Of a stretch of 64,000 nucleotides of DNA, positions 10,251 to 21,385 are shown one piece after another; position 1 is the stretch's first letter, and every line of letters starts with the position of its first letter. The notes under the pieces are model-generated. The model was given only the letters and a program-made list of their open reading frames with translations. It was not told where the DNA came from and made no database searches. Position numbers and translations under genes: made by a program. Origin of the DNA: Micrasema longulum (lineage: Eukaryota > Arthropoda > Insecta > Trichoptera > Brachycentridae); the NCBI GenBank assembly GCA_022494885.1, contig JAGVSM010004908.1, positions 186,001-250,000 of the forward strand. Direction: 5' to 3'.

Positions 10251-11835
10251 GTCAGAAATTAAATTGTATTGATATTTATAATGTATATTTAACTTCCTTT
10301 TAAAATGTAATTTCCAAATAAAATTTAAGTCATGATGTTGCACCTTGAATCCGCAGCCTATATTATGCAGGTTATGTGGAGTTCTGTTTGTAAGCACATG
10401 ATAAATGTACACTGTATGGTCAACTATAGTTGAATTATATATTACAATGTGCAACTGTGTGACCAATATTCAAAAGAAGATATATTTTTAATAATATGTA
10501 ATACATTTATTTTTTTAGTAATATTATAAGTTAGGTATGATTAATTATTTTATGTTACATATAATTTTTATATGACAACATTTACAATAACAATATTATG
10601 TGGAAGCCTCTAATCGGACTTTTTTAAACGTATTTTTAATATAATTGTATCTTATAAATTTATAAATGTCTCTTGGCTTTCTAATAAAATAAAATAAAAC
10701 GATAAGAAAGAGCACGAAAAAAGAACTTATAACAAGGAAGACACAGACGTTGTTCTGTGGCCGGTGTTTGGGTGAATGAAATAAAAACAAAAGAAGAAAT
10801 TTGTTCAATGAGTCGGTTATTGGCAGTAAGCGGGAGTGCACGCTAGTTAAATGACCGGCGAAATTATGATTTTAAATTCATTTTGCTTTAATAGGCCTAA
10901 ATTTTATTATATATTTTTTTAAATCATTGAGATGGAATTATTTAACAGTGCGTTGCAGTTTTTTTTTTTTTTTTTTATATCCGAACTTTAAACTATTGTC
11001 TTTTACTTGAGTCAACACTGTGTTACATCACCAGGTGTAAAAGAGTATTGTATCCCAGCCTTTTAAAAATTAAATAAATAATAATTATGGCATATTTACT
11101 TGACATTGTTAATTTTAAAGGTAATTATTCATAAAAGTATCATCAAAGAAATTCGTTTAACCTGGAAGGGAAATAACTTCGTCTTGACTTCAATAAATAG
11201 TGCTCTCAGGTGCAATCTTAGTCAGCCACAAAGTTTAATTGGAACAGTTTTATTGCAATTAACTTTAATATTTTTAAAGTTTATTTCTTGGAATGAATGT
11301 CAAAAGAAATAAAAGTTTCATAACTTGTGTCGATTCAGTGCAACGGAACGGTTTGAATGATTTATTTATGCAATTGAAGAAGTTGAAAAAGCTATCAATC
11401 CGTTACGAGAGCGATCTGCAGATAAATGTTGATGGTTTTAAAGAGAAAATAAAATATTAAGAGTATCGCACTCCCAAAAGTACTTTGTGGTGTGACATCT
11501 TAATCAGCTATTTTGCAGGAGAACAAAAACGAAAGTTTAGAAATTTATCAATGCTCGTAACACAATGTATGTATTTATTGATTTGCTGTTTATTTTGTAG
11601 AACTTTATATTATTATTTTTATACTAAAATAAAACACTGATTTGAGTCTAATAACTAATAACAGTAATTATTTACATCTTTTTTTATTCGGTTTAAATTT
11701 GTGATTCATTGTTTTTGCGATTATTTTTATTTGTCAAGTTGGGCGATAAATTAACAAATATGCCTATTTTATGCGATTGTAGGTAACTACATGACAATAA
11801 AATTACATATTTAATGGAATAAAAACGCTTTTGCC
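10251..11835. other. AT-rich stretch, two weak ORFs
   Basis: Mostly AT-rich. The minus-strand ORF 10596-10841 (81 codons) would encode a basic peptide with one hydrophobic span (VCVFLVISSFFVLFLIVLFY) followed by basic residues, a layout compatible with a membrane helix but also with chance in AT-rich DNA. The ORF 11100-11312 has no recognisable features. Confidence 0.35.
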
Positions 11836-11837
11836 AT

Positions 11838-11900
11838 TACACTACCAGGCCGACTCATCGGCATTCGATTTTCTTTTACAGAAACCTGAGAAAAACCACT
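11838..11900 (-). mobile_element. SINE-D fragment
   Basis: The minus strand carries TTTTTCTCAGGTTTCTG then GGCCTGGTAGTGTAATGG, resembling the body of the SINE-D copy at 16.51-16.68 kb. Confidence 0.35.
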
Positions 11901-13070
11901 AAATAAATAAAAACAAAAATATGTGATAAATCTCAATACACCTTATTTCTTTTATGTCGCATGTCGAATAGATACGACCTTTGTAAAATCGGCCATAATT
12001 GTCATTTTATTTCTTGGTCTATAAAACTGTTAAATAGAGACAGAATAATATATTCCTAATGAAGTACATACATGTAATATTAATTATTTAAAATAAGGTA
12101 GACCATTTCGGACTTTTCTTTGTTTGATTAGATTTAAAAATTTATTTGTATTTTTTAAAAAATTTATAACAGCTAGTTACTTTACTTGTCAAAAAAAACT
12201 TTTAATTTCGAATGACTTAAAAAATTTGACAGTTTTTTTGCTACAATAAATGCAGTTAATTTTGATTATTTAATGTTTTTCACAAAAAACAGCGAAACTG
12301 TCAAATTCGGAATATTTGCATGAATTTCGCGATATTGTTAAAAGGGCGCCTTATAAGCTAACCACAAAAAACATTGTTCCTCGATTTAGGAAACTAGCGT
12401 CATGACGCGTGTTATAAGTTTTTGGTCGTCTTAAAAAAGTTGTTATAAAAATATTCTCATTGTTTTCCTTAAATTCATAAACATGTAAAAGATGAAGAAA
12501 CATATTTCTTGCTTTCACCATAGATATCAGATGATTTATTACCCTTAAATTAAATTAATATTTTACCATTACAGTATATATATATTTAAATAATTCAATT
12601 TTTTAAAGTTTGATAAATGTAAGTAAACAAAAGTGTCACGCTATTAACAGATCCCTTATTTCAAAATTAAAATTAATTTAGTTTTTATATTAAATTACAT
12701 AGGGAATGTTTATTCATATTTTTTAATAAATAATGTATCTATCTCTCTAATAGATTAAAAACTCGTGTTCTAGGAAATTCGTTTTACATTCATTTTTATT
12801 TTATTAAGTTCCTTAAAATAAGATATTATATTATGAAAGAAATGTTTATTTTCTACTGAATGGAGCGGAGTTCAGAATAGGGTGACTCTCATGTATTTTT
12901 TAAATTTTTCTTATTTTTTTATTTTTATTAATAAATTTCATAAAAGGTACATGTTTTTTAAAATTCTATACATATCTACTTTTACGCATCTAGTTAATGT
13001 TATCACTGTAACTCTCCTAAAAAAGAAACTAACTCTTGTGCTTGGAGAATGACTTACACCGTTGTAGTCG
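11901..13070. other. AT-rich stretch, no gene seen
   Basis: Low-complexity AT-rich sequence without coding or repeats that I could match within the window. Confidence 0.45.
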
Positions 13071-14015
13071 TTAATTTATTTAATTTTACAATACGCCCAA
13101 GGGGCATTAACGAAAAATGTACAAGTCAGTACAAATATAGTAAGTAATTATTTAAAAAATAAACAACGCTTATTTGTGTACATGTAGAAACAATAAAAAG
13201 CATACTGCCATGCAAAATAAAAAGTGAAACTTTACATAGTAGAAAAGAAAAAAAAAATATAGATATAAGAAAAGTAATTGAATTAAAAAGAAAATTGTAA
13301 ATAACTTGTAAAGAATTTAAACAAAAAAAAATATTATACATACACTTATGCGTATAAAAAAATAGTATTAACAAATTATGGTTAAAAACAAATAATAAAA
13401 AATAATTTTCAGTAAGTATATATAAGATAATAACATAATATCTAGTACACAAAAATTTATAAGAGTTTATATAATTTTAAATACTAGTACATGAGAAAAA
13501 AAAACAAAGGATATATAAAAAAAGAACATTAAACAATAATACATTCGTATTAATTAAAATTTAATGTAGTTATTACAAGTGTTCAAAAAATTTCTTTAGA
13601 TTTATATTAATTTATTTATTGATATATTATTTTTAATAGTTTTTAGTTCATTGGGAAGATAATTATAATTTTTCACACCTTTGAAGACAAAGTTATTTTG
13701 ACCCTGGCTTGTGTGGAATTTATGAATTTTAATATTTTGTTGATATCTGAGTGATTTATTCATCTCAAATTCTTTTCTTTTTCTTTTTTATAAATTTGTA
13801 AAGTAGAATTTGTTTTATAAAGAGTGTCTACTGTATGAACCTTAAATATTTTAAATAGACGTTCCGTAGTTAAAGGTGAGGATTTTTTAGAATTACTTTC
13901 ATAATTAATCTTTGTACTATTTTTAGAGGGTTTAATATATTGGCGTATGAACTACCCCACCCTACAATACCATATTAAAATTTTCAATATTTGATCCTGA
14001 TTTTACAATTTAAGA
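13070..14015 (-). pseudogene. Jockey-like LINE 3' end, heavily decayed
   Basis: On the minus strand, starting near 14015, the sequence reads YGIVGWGSSYANILNPLKIV then QRLIMKVILKNPHL, and after frameshifts IHKFHTSQGQNNFVFKGVKN and YNYLPNELKTIKN. This is the jockey-group post-RT region (YGIxGWG...PL...Q..++KVIL, then FxxxGxKxYNxLPxELK). Several stops and at least two frameshifts are present. About 500 bp of AT-rich 3' UTR leads to a CCCTTGGGCGTATTGTAAAA end with an AAAT-type tail near 13080. The 108-codon ORF at 13126-13452 lies inside this UTR and is not a gene. Confidence 0.6.
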
Positions 14016-14164
14016 AGGCCCTCTTTGTATAGATTATCCTAGTGTGATACAAAAAAAATGTAAACATGGGGATAAGCAATTAAACGAACAGTTTCAAAAT
14101 ATGCGTAATAAGTACAAAGTTACCCGCGAAGCTGCATGAATTAATGTGTTAATATAAATTCTTA

Positions 14165-14465
14165 CAATATATCGTGGGCATACAAGAGAAATTGACCAAG
14201 TGACAAAATCAATAATGTTCAGGGGAGCCATTTTAGTGTTTTTCCAGAGTTCAATTGCAACTCAAAGATCAGATTTTTCAAGTAAGTGGTTGGTAATTTT
14301 ATATTATATGTACGGTACTTTTAACTTTAATGTAAAGTATAAACGTATTTAAAAAACATTATTACTTTTATGTAAAAAAAAAAATGAAAAACTTAGTCAA
14401 TTTCACCTGTAAAATTTGATCTGAAATTTTGCAGATTATCATTTTTGTTTCGTTCGTTGAGGGAG
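14165..14465 (+). repeat. Dispersed repeat R300, copy 1
   Basis: This ~300-bp segment is repeated in inverted orientation at 38985-39283. Shared blocks include TGGGCATACAA, AAATTGACCAAGTGAC, AATAATGTTCAGGG, GATCAGATTTTTCAAGTA and GTACGGTACTTT. No terminal inverted repeats or coding were seen, so its class is unknown. Confidence 0.7.
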
Positions 14466-15771
14466 GTAGTATTTTATTTTATAACTATAAATTATGTTTT
14501 TGGGATTTTTTATTTCAATAATCCATTTTTTAAATATTTATGAAGGTTAAATAATCACAGAAATACAAAATTAATGAAAAATAACAAATAATTAAGAAGT
14601 GTTACGTTATAATATAAGGAATACATTTTATAAATGAACTTCTTATTAAAAAAATCGTATCTGTCAAATACAAAACGTATGCTAACTTACTAACTACTAA
14701 CTCTAACTAACTCTTTACTGGTGACATCACCTACAAGTCAAATTGACTAAATGTTAGTTGGTCAATTCTTTGGATCTTCAATTTACTGATAAAAGTGACT
14801 ATGTGTGTTGGTCAGTTTTACTTGTCAGAAATCTGTGAGCTTCTATCAAATGGTCACATATTTAACAAATTAATTTTTTTTTGGAGTGTCGGATCGACTT
14901 GGCATTTTTACTAGTCAAGCATTATGCTAATACGATGTCGAAAAATTAATAATCTCAATTTCGTCATTTTTACAAATGGTCACTTTACTTGTATAACCAC
15001 GATATGTGTTATTTGAGTACACTGTGATATTTGTAGTCTTTATCCATAATATTGTAAACTGGACAAGATTTTTCCTTAGTGCAAAGACTTTCAAATTTTC
15101 TTCTCAAAACAATTATTTATCTTTGTTGGAATACCATTAAATATTTTTAGAGGCTTTTCCCTCACAAAAGATCAGATTTTGTTCTGTTTTATTTCATTAT
15201 TCACGAGAGTAACCTGACCTACCACCTTACTATCGGATACCGAATTTTAGACGAGAGTATAGTAAATCAAATATACCCCTAGTTCCAATAAATATTCCTC
15301 TCAACACATTTTTAGGGCACTTATGCTCTCTTTTGTTTATACTTTCATTTCACCTCACAGATATTTAAAAAATGCTTTAAAAAATAAGTTTTTACCAACC
15401 GCTAAACTAAAGTAAATAGACACGCACTAGATCAAATGCGGAGAAGCTCCTTAAGCAGGCCACAGCCAAAACATCCCACCAGCTCCATAAATATTATTTT
15501 ATGTTTTATGAATGTATGTAAGCGTATGCGCATGGGTGTATGTACATTATAGGGGGCCGATGATGTATGAAGTTTTTTACTTTATTAGACATGAAAGTGA
15601 AAGGGGTCTATAAATTTGCATTTTGGATCACATTGAAAGTGAAAATTATTTAAAATAATATTCCATACTACTTTTGGCCCCCAACCGAGGTTTGAAGTTT
15701 ATCACTGTCTGAACATTTTGTTAATTATCTATATTGATAAAATAAAATTGTTTAGTAAATACATAACTTAA
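14466..15771. other. No gene seen
   Basis: AT-rich sequence with no recognisable coding, RNA gene or shared repeat. Confidence 0.4.
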
Positions 15772-15969
15772 TCACATTACAAATTCGAACACGATTTAAA
15801 ACTACCGAAATGCAAAAAGTTTACATCCCGCGCAACTGATTCCGTCGAGCGCCTGGTGAATATTGACGAAAACAATGGCTCGTTGAAACAATGCTACCCA
15901 TTTATTACAAAACAAAGTGCGACTTATGCCCTTAGATGCTTATTTAATAAGGTTCAATGCACATTATAA
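15772..15969 (+). CDS. Unrecognised stop-free stretch, possible exon or gene relic
   Basis: Sixty-five sense codons without a methionine start run to a TAA at 15967-15969. The predicted peptide includes KCKKFTSRATDSVERLVNID and KQCYPFITKQSATYALRCLF, contains four cysteines and has a balanced residue mix, unlike the Ile/Lys/Phe/Asn-rich peptides that AT-rich DNA gives by chance. Local GC is visibly higher than the surroundings. I do not recognise the family. It could be an exon, a degraded mobile-element ORF or chance. No strong splice sites flank it. Confidence 0.3.
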   Translation, partial: SHYKFEHDLKLPKCKKFTSRATDSVERLVNIDENNGSLKQCYPFITKQSATYALRCLFNKVQCTL

Positions 15970-16177
15970 AATTTAATTGGACTGATTTTCTTACTTAAAA
16001 ACGAAATGACAGCCGGTTTTGTGATATAATGTAATTTTTTTTATTTATTTTGTTACAAATGCAAATGTTCTATTTTTATCTTCTACGTACCTTGGCGTTA
16101 TGTAGGTACCAAAAGGATAGGTCAAAGGAAGGATGGCAAAAAAAGGTAATCGGCCAGGAAAAATATCGATAAATGCT

Positions 16178-16232
16178 GTATGGCAGTTTTAAGTAGCCAC
16201 TTTACACACTGTGTAACATTTTCGCCCAAAAA
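16178..16232 (+). repeat. 384-bp family scrap
   Basis: GTAGCCACTTTACACACTGT followed by GTAACATTTTCGCCC matches the core of the 384-bp monomer (GCCACTTTACACACTGTG, TAACATTCACC). Only about 50 bp can be aligned. Confidence 0.45.
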
Positions 16233-16504
16233 TTGGCCGAAACTTCGGCTCAGCCAAAACCAGTGATCAGAATGCGTCGGATTACGTTTGGCTCTTCTTG
16301 GATTGAAAATTAGCATGATTTGAGATATTGGATTATTATTTATTTGAATAATTAGTTATTGTATTGCTAATACAAAAAATAAAAATTACACTGATTTTGT
16401 AACTTGTTGCAGTTAGTACTTCAAAGATCTTTCGTTTATATATTTTTGTATTCCTTTATAGATAATACGTTAAAATTCCTATGGCGTTTATTATATAATA
16501 TTAG

Positions 16505-16685
16505 CAGGCTACGTGGCGTAGCGGCGAAGACGCTCGACTCACGCAAGGAAATTCATGGGTTTAATTCCCAATGAGAACACAAAAATTGAACGTGATTTTT
16601 CTCAAACCTGAGTATTCTGTGGTGTAATTTACCACTGCGATTAGGCCTCCTGGCCTGTTGGGGTGCAAAAAGAAAAAAAATAATA
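16505..16685 (+). mobile_element. SINE-D copy
   Basis: A tRNA-like head GGCTACGTGGCGTAGCGGC is followed by a decayed B box (GGGTTTAATTCCC), then a body with TTTTTCTCAAACCTGAG, CTGTGGTGTAATTTACCAC and GGCCTCCTGGCCTGTTGGGG, and a poly(A)-like tail ending near 16685. The A and B boxes and the tail indicate a tRNA-derived SINE distinct from A, B and C. Confidence 0.65.
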
Positions 16686-16841
16686 CATTAGAGAACTACG
16701 ATTTCTCTTAGTTCTCTATGCCACTAAAACGGTATGGGAAGAAGATGGATTGACATGGGTTAGCTAAAAGTATTTTTATGTATTATGTATTATTTTTGTA
16801 TTGGCCCTGTTTGTCTTTGCTAATTTTTTTTTTTTTTTATA

Positions 16842-17024
16842 GAAAACAGAAATATTGGCCTTCTTATAATTTACCCAAATATTCCAATTTTGATGGCCAT
16901 TTTCAACGAGTTGTAAATAACTCACTATTAGAACATGTAAATCAAGTTAAGGTCAAGTGGAATTTGAACCTCGGACCTCTGATCCATGAGTCCACAACAC
17001 TAGCCACGGGACCACACCCCGATT
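16842..17024 (-). mobile_element. SINE-C copy
   Basis: On the minus strand the head reads GTGGTCCCGTGGCTAGTGT and the B box region is AGGTTCAAATTCCAC. The body GAGTTATTTACAACTCGTTG, AAAATGGCCATCAAAATTGG and ATATTTGGGTAA matches the plus copies at 35.05-35.23 kb and 62.91-63.06 kb. The 82-codon ORF here is an artefact of the SINE. Confidence 0.75.
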
Positions 17025-17332
17025 AATAAATAATAATTTTACGTTCTTTTTGTTCAGTTTCTTGTACATATGTTTCTTCATATAACTATTGGCTATATGT
17101 TTCTTCATTAAACTTTAAGGCTGCAGATTCTATTGCGTATTATAAACTTAATGACTAAATAATTTCGTTAGTAAACACCGTGTGATTGTTTTACAACTAA
17201 ATAATTACGACACAATTAGTTTGAATTGAAAAGAGTAAATTAGTTTTTAAAAAGTTTTCTTCAACAATACGAACATTTAATTGTACGAAACTTTTCTCAA
17301 CCGTACAATAAACATAATTAAAAGAAACAAAT

Positions 17333-17885
17333 CACAACAGAGATGAAAACCATTTTAGCGTAGGAAAAGTGGAAGTTGCATTTACGGGGATTTCCAGCGG
17401 TGGTTAGCTGGTTTAATTGGCCACAATATACGCTATAATCACTCTACTGCCTATGTTTTAGCATACATATTTATTTAAATCTTCCATATGTTAATTTTTG
17501 TGAAATTAAAAAGCTGAGACTTCTATCGATATGGATGAGATTCACCTAAAAACGTTTTTGAATTTTTACACTTCTTCTTAGATGAGTTCGTTTAATCAAC
17601 AAAATTTTGAATTTGTCCAAAAGTATGTAGACAATGTTTGTGTTTCAACCCAGGGGAGTTGTTGGGATAAAAATATTACAAAAGAGATGAAGAACATTTT
17701 AGAGTGGGAAAAATGTAAGTCGTTTACAGAGCTTATGACCTATCATTGGCTGGTTGCAGTGGCCACTTTGCACACCATTCTGCCTTTGTTTGATCATTCA
17801 TATTTCTTCAATTCTACCATCTCTTGAATTTCAATAACTCCCTAGATGGTGAAATCTAGTATTTGTAAACAAGCATTTTCACAAT
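17333..17885 (+). repeat. 384-bp family, tandem copy
   Basis: Starts with CACAACAGAGATGAAAACC, runs through one decayed monomer, and at about 17680 restarts (ATTACAAAAGAGATGAAGAA) with the core GACCTATCATTGGCTGG. The right end (17845-17885) carries the terminal segment in inverted orientation, as in copies 1 and 7. The spacing between monomer starts here is about 344 bp, shortened by deletions. Confidence 0.7.
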
Positions 17886-18062
17886 ATTGTTAGTAATTAA
17901 AATAGTTAACATTAAAACCACACGTGTTGAATAAATGTTTAGGTGCGTCGTTAATAATACTGGTTAAAATATTTATTTGTCTGACGAGTACCAATAGGTG
18001 TACTTAACGCAGATTTTTTTATCCTGTTTTCAAATATGTATTCGGAATTTCTCCATCATCCA

Positions 18063-18350
18063 CAGAATTTCGTCAAATCCATGGACAATACTTTTGGTTT
18101 CATGTACCTCAAACAAAACTTTTCTAAAATGAGTGATGCAAAAATTAAAGAGAGAATATTTTTGGGTCCACAGTGCATAATGAAAAGTTTGATGAACTAT
18201 TAAATTCACTAGAGAATGCAGCTTGACAATCAGTCAAAAATGTTAGTAAATGTTGGTAAGTCAGAATGTTCGAATATCGTGCAATTAAGAATGGAGAAGG
18301 TATTAAAATGTTTAAAACTTTAAATACCTGTTTCTTGGAAATCTAGTATT
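18063..18350 (+). pseudogene. Relic of an uncharacterised arthropod repeat protein
   Basis: The plus strand reads FMYLKQNFSKMSDAKIKERI then FLGPQ, followed after a frame change by NEKFDELLNSLENAA, a TGA where tryptophan is expected, and QSVKNVSK. From memory this matches a multicopy, unnamed protein family in aphids, moths and other arthropods whose pattern is FxxxSxAKxKEGIFxGPQI...FDxLLNxxExxAWxSFKxV. Its function is not established; high copy number suggests a mobile-element origin. Frameshifts and stops show that this copy is dead. It directly precedes the TIR element at 18.41 kb. Confidence 0.5.
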
Positions 18351-18410
18351 ATAGGGGTAAACCAACATCATATTTTTATTCAGGAGAACAAATACTATCA
18401 GAATCACATA

Positions 18411-19365
18411 GGGTCAAAGCACCAATGAATGACCGTTAAAGGTTCAGCTTGTAGTGAAATCCACATTAAAGGTATAAATTTCATAATTTAAGCGTACGAA
18501 ATAAAAGAAAACAAAAAAAACACATTAATTTTTCTAAGTACTTTCACCTTTTTATTGAAGTACGAGTATTTCAATTATTATTAATATTACTCTAAAAAAA
18601 TAGCAGAATCACCAGTGAATGACCACTACTACCCCAGTAAAAATAATATTTAGATTTAGTTACATTATAAAACACCCTAACACATTAGAATATGGATATA
18701 TTCAATGAATTGCATAAGAAATAGCATCATAAAAAAAACACTTACCACACCTTTCCTTATAAAAACACTATCAATCTCAGAACAATAACGGAAAACGCAG
18801 TATTACCTTTTGACAACTCACAGTTGAACGTAGGTATGCAGAAAGCAGCCAGCCAAAGAAAAGTGAAACGGAGATAATAGCACCTTTGTGAAAAGACTGA
18901 ATAATCTAATGTACATAACAGTTGGAATTTTTTTGACATTAACAAATGATAAACAATAAATACATTAGTTTTTTTTTCATTTAACAAACAAGAATTTTAC
19001 TATGTCATATACCAGTTTTAATGATTTTTAAAGTACCGTGAGATTTTTTCAGTGCTGTGAGTGTTTTCTGCAAATTGAGAAATGCCATTTTTGTGATCGA
19101 TACCATTTTCAGATGGTGATTAATATAGTTTTTTGTATGAAAGCGGTCCGGTTGCTTTTAGCAGAACATAGAAATGACATTAATGCATCCGAAAACATCA
19201 ATTTCTAATTTTTTCAAAATTGTGGACTGGTTTCTGCATAACTACGTTCGGTTCAAAACTGATTAAAGTTTTTTGAGCGGACATATGTAGCAATTCTTAT
19301 TATATTGTGTTTTATCAACCAATGGTCATTTAATGAGGGATGGTCATTTACTGGTGCTTTAACCC
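18411..19365. mobile_element. 955-bp TIR element with TA target duplication
   Basis: The left end GGGTCAAAGCACCAATGAAT and the reverse complement of the right end GGGTTAAAGCACCAGTAAAT agree over about 24 bp with few mismatches, and both are flanked by TA (18409-18410 and 19366-19367). A TA target site fits Tc1/mariner-type transposition. The interior is AT-rich with no transposase, so it is non-autonomous. The ACCARTRAATGACC motif recurs at about 18611 and again beside the right end. Confidence 0.75.
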
Positions 19366-20105
19366 TATTTTCATTATGAGACAATTTTTTTAATTATTTT
19401 TTGTTACCTAGTGTGCAGTATTTCTCAGGAATAATTATGACCAATTCGTATAGTACAATTTTAATTACTTCATCATCATTCCATGTCCGCTCCTAAAGGT
19501 TCGAAGTATATATATCACTGATACATATCACAATATTTATTATTAATATTCCTCTCGAAGTACAATGACGTTATCCTGTTGTTTTTAATTTTGGAATTAA
19601 GATGTTACCAATTTTTGTAGGATGCGTAATAACGTTTCGTGACGTAGAAGCAATACTATGAAGGTTGCCTTTATGGATTTGAATTAAACAGTTCTTTGTA
19701 AATAACGATTTTATATCTAGATCACTGAATTTTTTAAACAATTGAGCATTGGGATAGCCTGATGATTTTTTTAATCAAAAAAATATGTGCATTGTGTTCT
19801 GATTTGAGATATAATACTTGAAATTTGACCAAGAATTTTTAATTTTTAAAGAATCGCGCTCTAGACATTGTTTTTTTCTTTTATTTTTAATGTTGGTAAG
19901 TCTATCATAGATGTACGTCAATTTTTAGCTTGATCTGTCTTGTAGTTTGTTTGTGGCAGCTGTGTTAACAAGTCGATCTTTGGTATTTTCTGCGAATTTA
20001 GCTATATTTTCTTCAAAAAGATCAACGCAAATCTGTCTCTGAAGAGATGCTTTCTATCGACGATACTGCCATTTAGTGCATCATTGCGAGTAATGAGATG
20101 TAAGT
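19366..20105. other. No gene seen
   Basis: AT-rich; no recognisable coding. The region just before 20.11 kb may contain the unrecognisable N-terminal part of the mariner relic. Confidence 0.4.
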
Positions 20106-20109
20106 GTAT

Positions 20110-20653
20110 GAATATGACTTGGGAACAAGTCTACAATCTTCGTTGTGATCTTCAAGTGAGCCAAAACCCAAAAAAAATACGCTTAAGTCGCTGAAAAATC
20201 AAGGATGTTGACTGTTTTCTTCGATTATCACGGTGTTTTGCACTCAAAGTTCCTTCTAACGAGCTAGACGGTCAATAAAAAATACTATTCAGGTGTATTG
20301 AAGCGTTTGAGGGAGAATATTCGTTGCCAAAGGCCAGATTTATGAAAAAATAACTTTTAGTTTTGATCACGGTAAGGCGCTGTTTCACACGTCTTTTCTT
20401 GCACACTATTATTTGGCTAAAAACAACGTAAAAGTCGTTCCCCGTGAGCCGATTTGGCCCCACAGAACTTTTTTTGTCCTCTAAATTCAAATAACCACTT
20501 TGCGGAAAGCATTTTGACTCGATTGAGGTGAAAAAAGAAAATTCGCGCAGGGAACTAAAAGCCATTCCGAAATTGGTCTACGAGAAGTGATATGAAGATT
20601 GGAAAAAAACTTTGGCATATGCGAAGGGAACATTGTTGAATAAAAAAGCTTAA
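20110..20653 (+). pseudogene. Mariner-like transposase relic
   Basis: The plus strand carries KKIRLSR, MLTVFFDYHGVLHS, VLKRLRENIRCQRPDL, then FDHGKALFHTSFLAH, VVPREP, ADLAPQNFF, FDSIEVKKENSRRELKAIPK and YEDWKK. These are in the order of the mariner DDE catalytic half (FFDYHGV, HDNAPxHTS, PYSPDLAPxDFF, IE.IK..S...LKAIP). The third catalytic aspartate position reads asparagine (AAC at 20466-20468). Several stops and a frameshift between 20470 and 20520 confirm it is dead. The N-terminal DNA-binding half was not recognised. A LINE fragment begins about 50 bp downstream. Confidence 0.75.
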
Positions 20654-20699
20654 GTGTTTTTTTTGTAAATTTCTGGGTGATATTTGAACATAAAAAAAA

Positions 20700-21385
20700 A
20701 TTAGTATAGTGGGCTGGGAAGGTTGCATTGCGTCTATCATGAGCCCCCTAATATACGTACAAAAATCATTACTAAGAGTGATGCTGCGATGTGCCCGCAC
20801 TTTCCCCTCTAAGATATTGTTCCAATTCATGAAGATACTGGATATTAGACTTTTTTTAAAAAAGTCATTGACACATTTCTGGTCATGCGGCTACAAGAGT
20901 AGATTCCAGCAAAATGCCCGTACGAGATTTTTCTGTAAAAACACGTACGATGTTTGCTCAGAGGAATTTTTTTTTGTGACTCCAAGAGTGTTCAATGTCT
21001 TGGATGAACATAGTAAGTTCTCCAAAGCAAAAGCCATTTTCAGAAAGAGTGTACAAATCAAACAAAGATTTTGTCCAAGGGAAGAGACCATTGCAATAGT
21101 CTGTTGCGGGATATTGCAAAGGTTTATATCCTTTTAAGCGTGTTGCCCAGATGCCCTTTGAAATACTCGTTTATGTTTTCTATGTTTATGTTTTAATATT
21201 TAATTTTTATTTTTGCTATTATTTAACGTGTACGTGTATTGTATGTACTTCCACTTTCCATTATGTTGTATCTCAACTCAACCCAGGGCCTTTGGCCTCA
21301 TAGAGTTTGGGCTACGTTATTATTATATTTTTCTGTAATTTGTATGTATTTGTATGAATAAAAAAAAATAAATAATAATAATCCA
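20700..21385 (+). pseudogene. Jockey-like LINE ORF2 C-terminus and 3' UTR
   Basis: A 142-codon open frame (20709-21137) reads GWEGCIASIMSPLIYVQKSL and LRVMLRCARTFPSK, then a LFQFMKILDIRLF segment, and later TPRVFNVLDEHSKFSKAKAI. This is the jockey-group post-catalytic region (GWG.....+.PL...Q+.++RV+L....). The frame has no stop, so the copy is younger than most here, but it lacks the RT catalytic core. A 3' UTR follows to an AATAAAAAAAAATAAATAAT tail near 21360-21383. Confidence 0.65.

Noticed and set aside
10596..10841. Single-pass membrane peptide gene
   Set aside because: The hydrophobic run could arise by chance in T-rich minus-strand sequence; no promoter, homologue or neighbour supports it. 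Kept only as a note.
13126..13452. 108-codon hydrophobic ORF
   Set aside because: Lies in the AT-rich 3' UTR of a LINE on the same strand; Phe/Ile/Leu/Tyr-rich as expected by chance.
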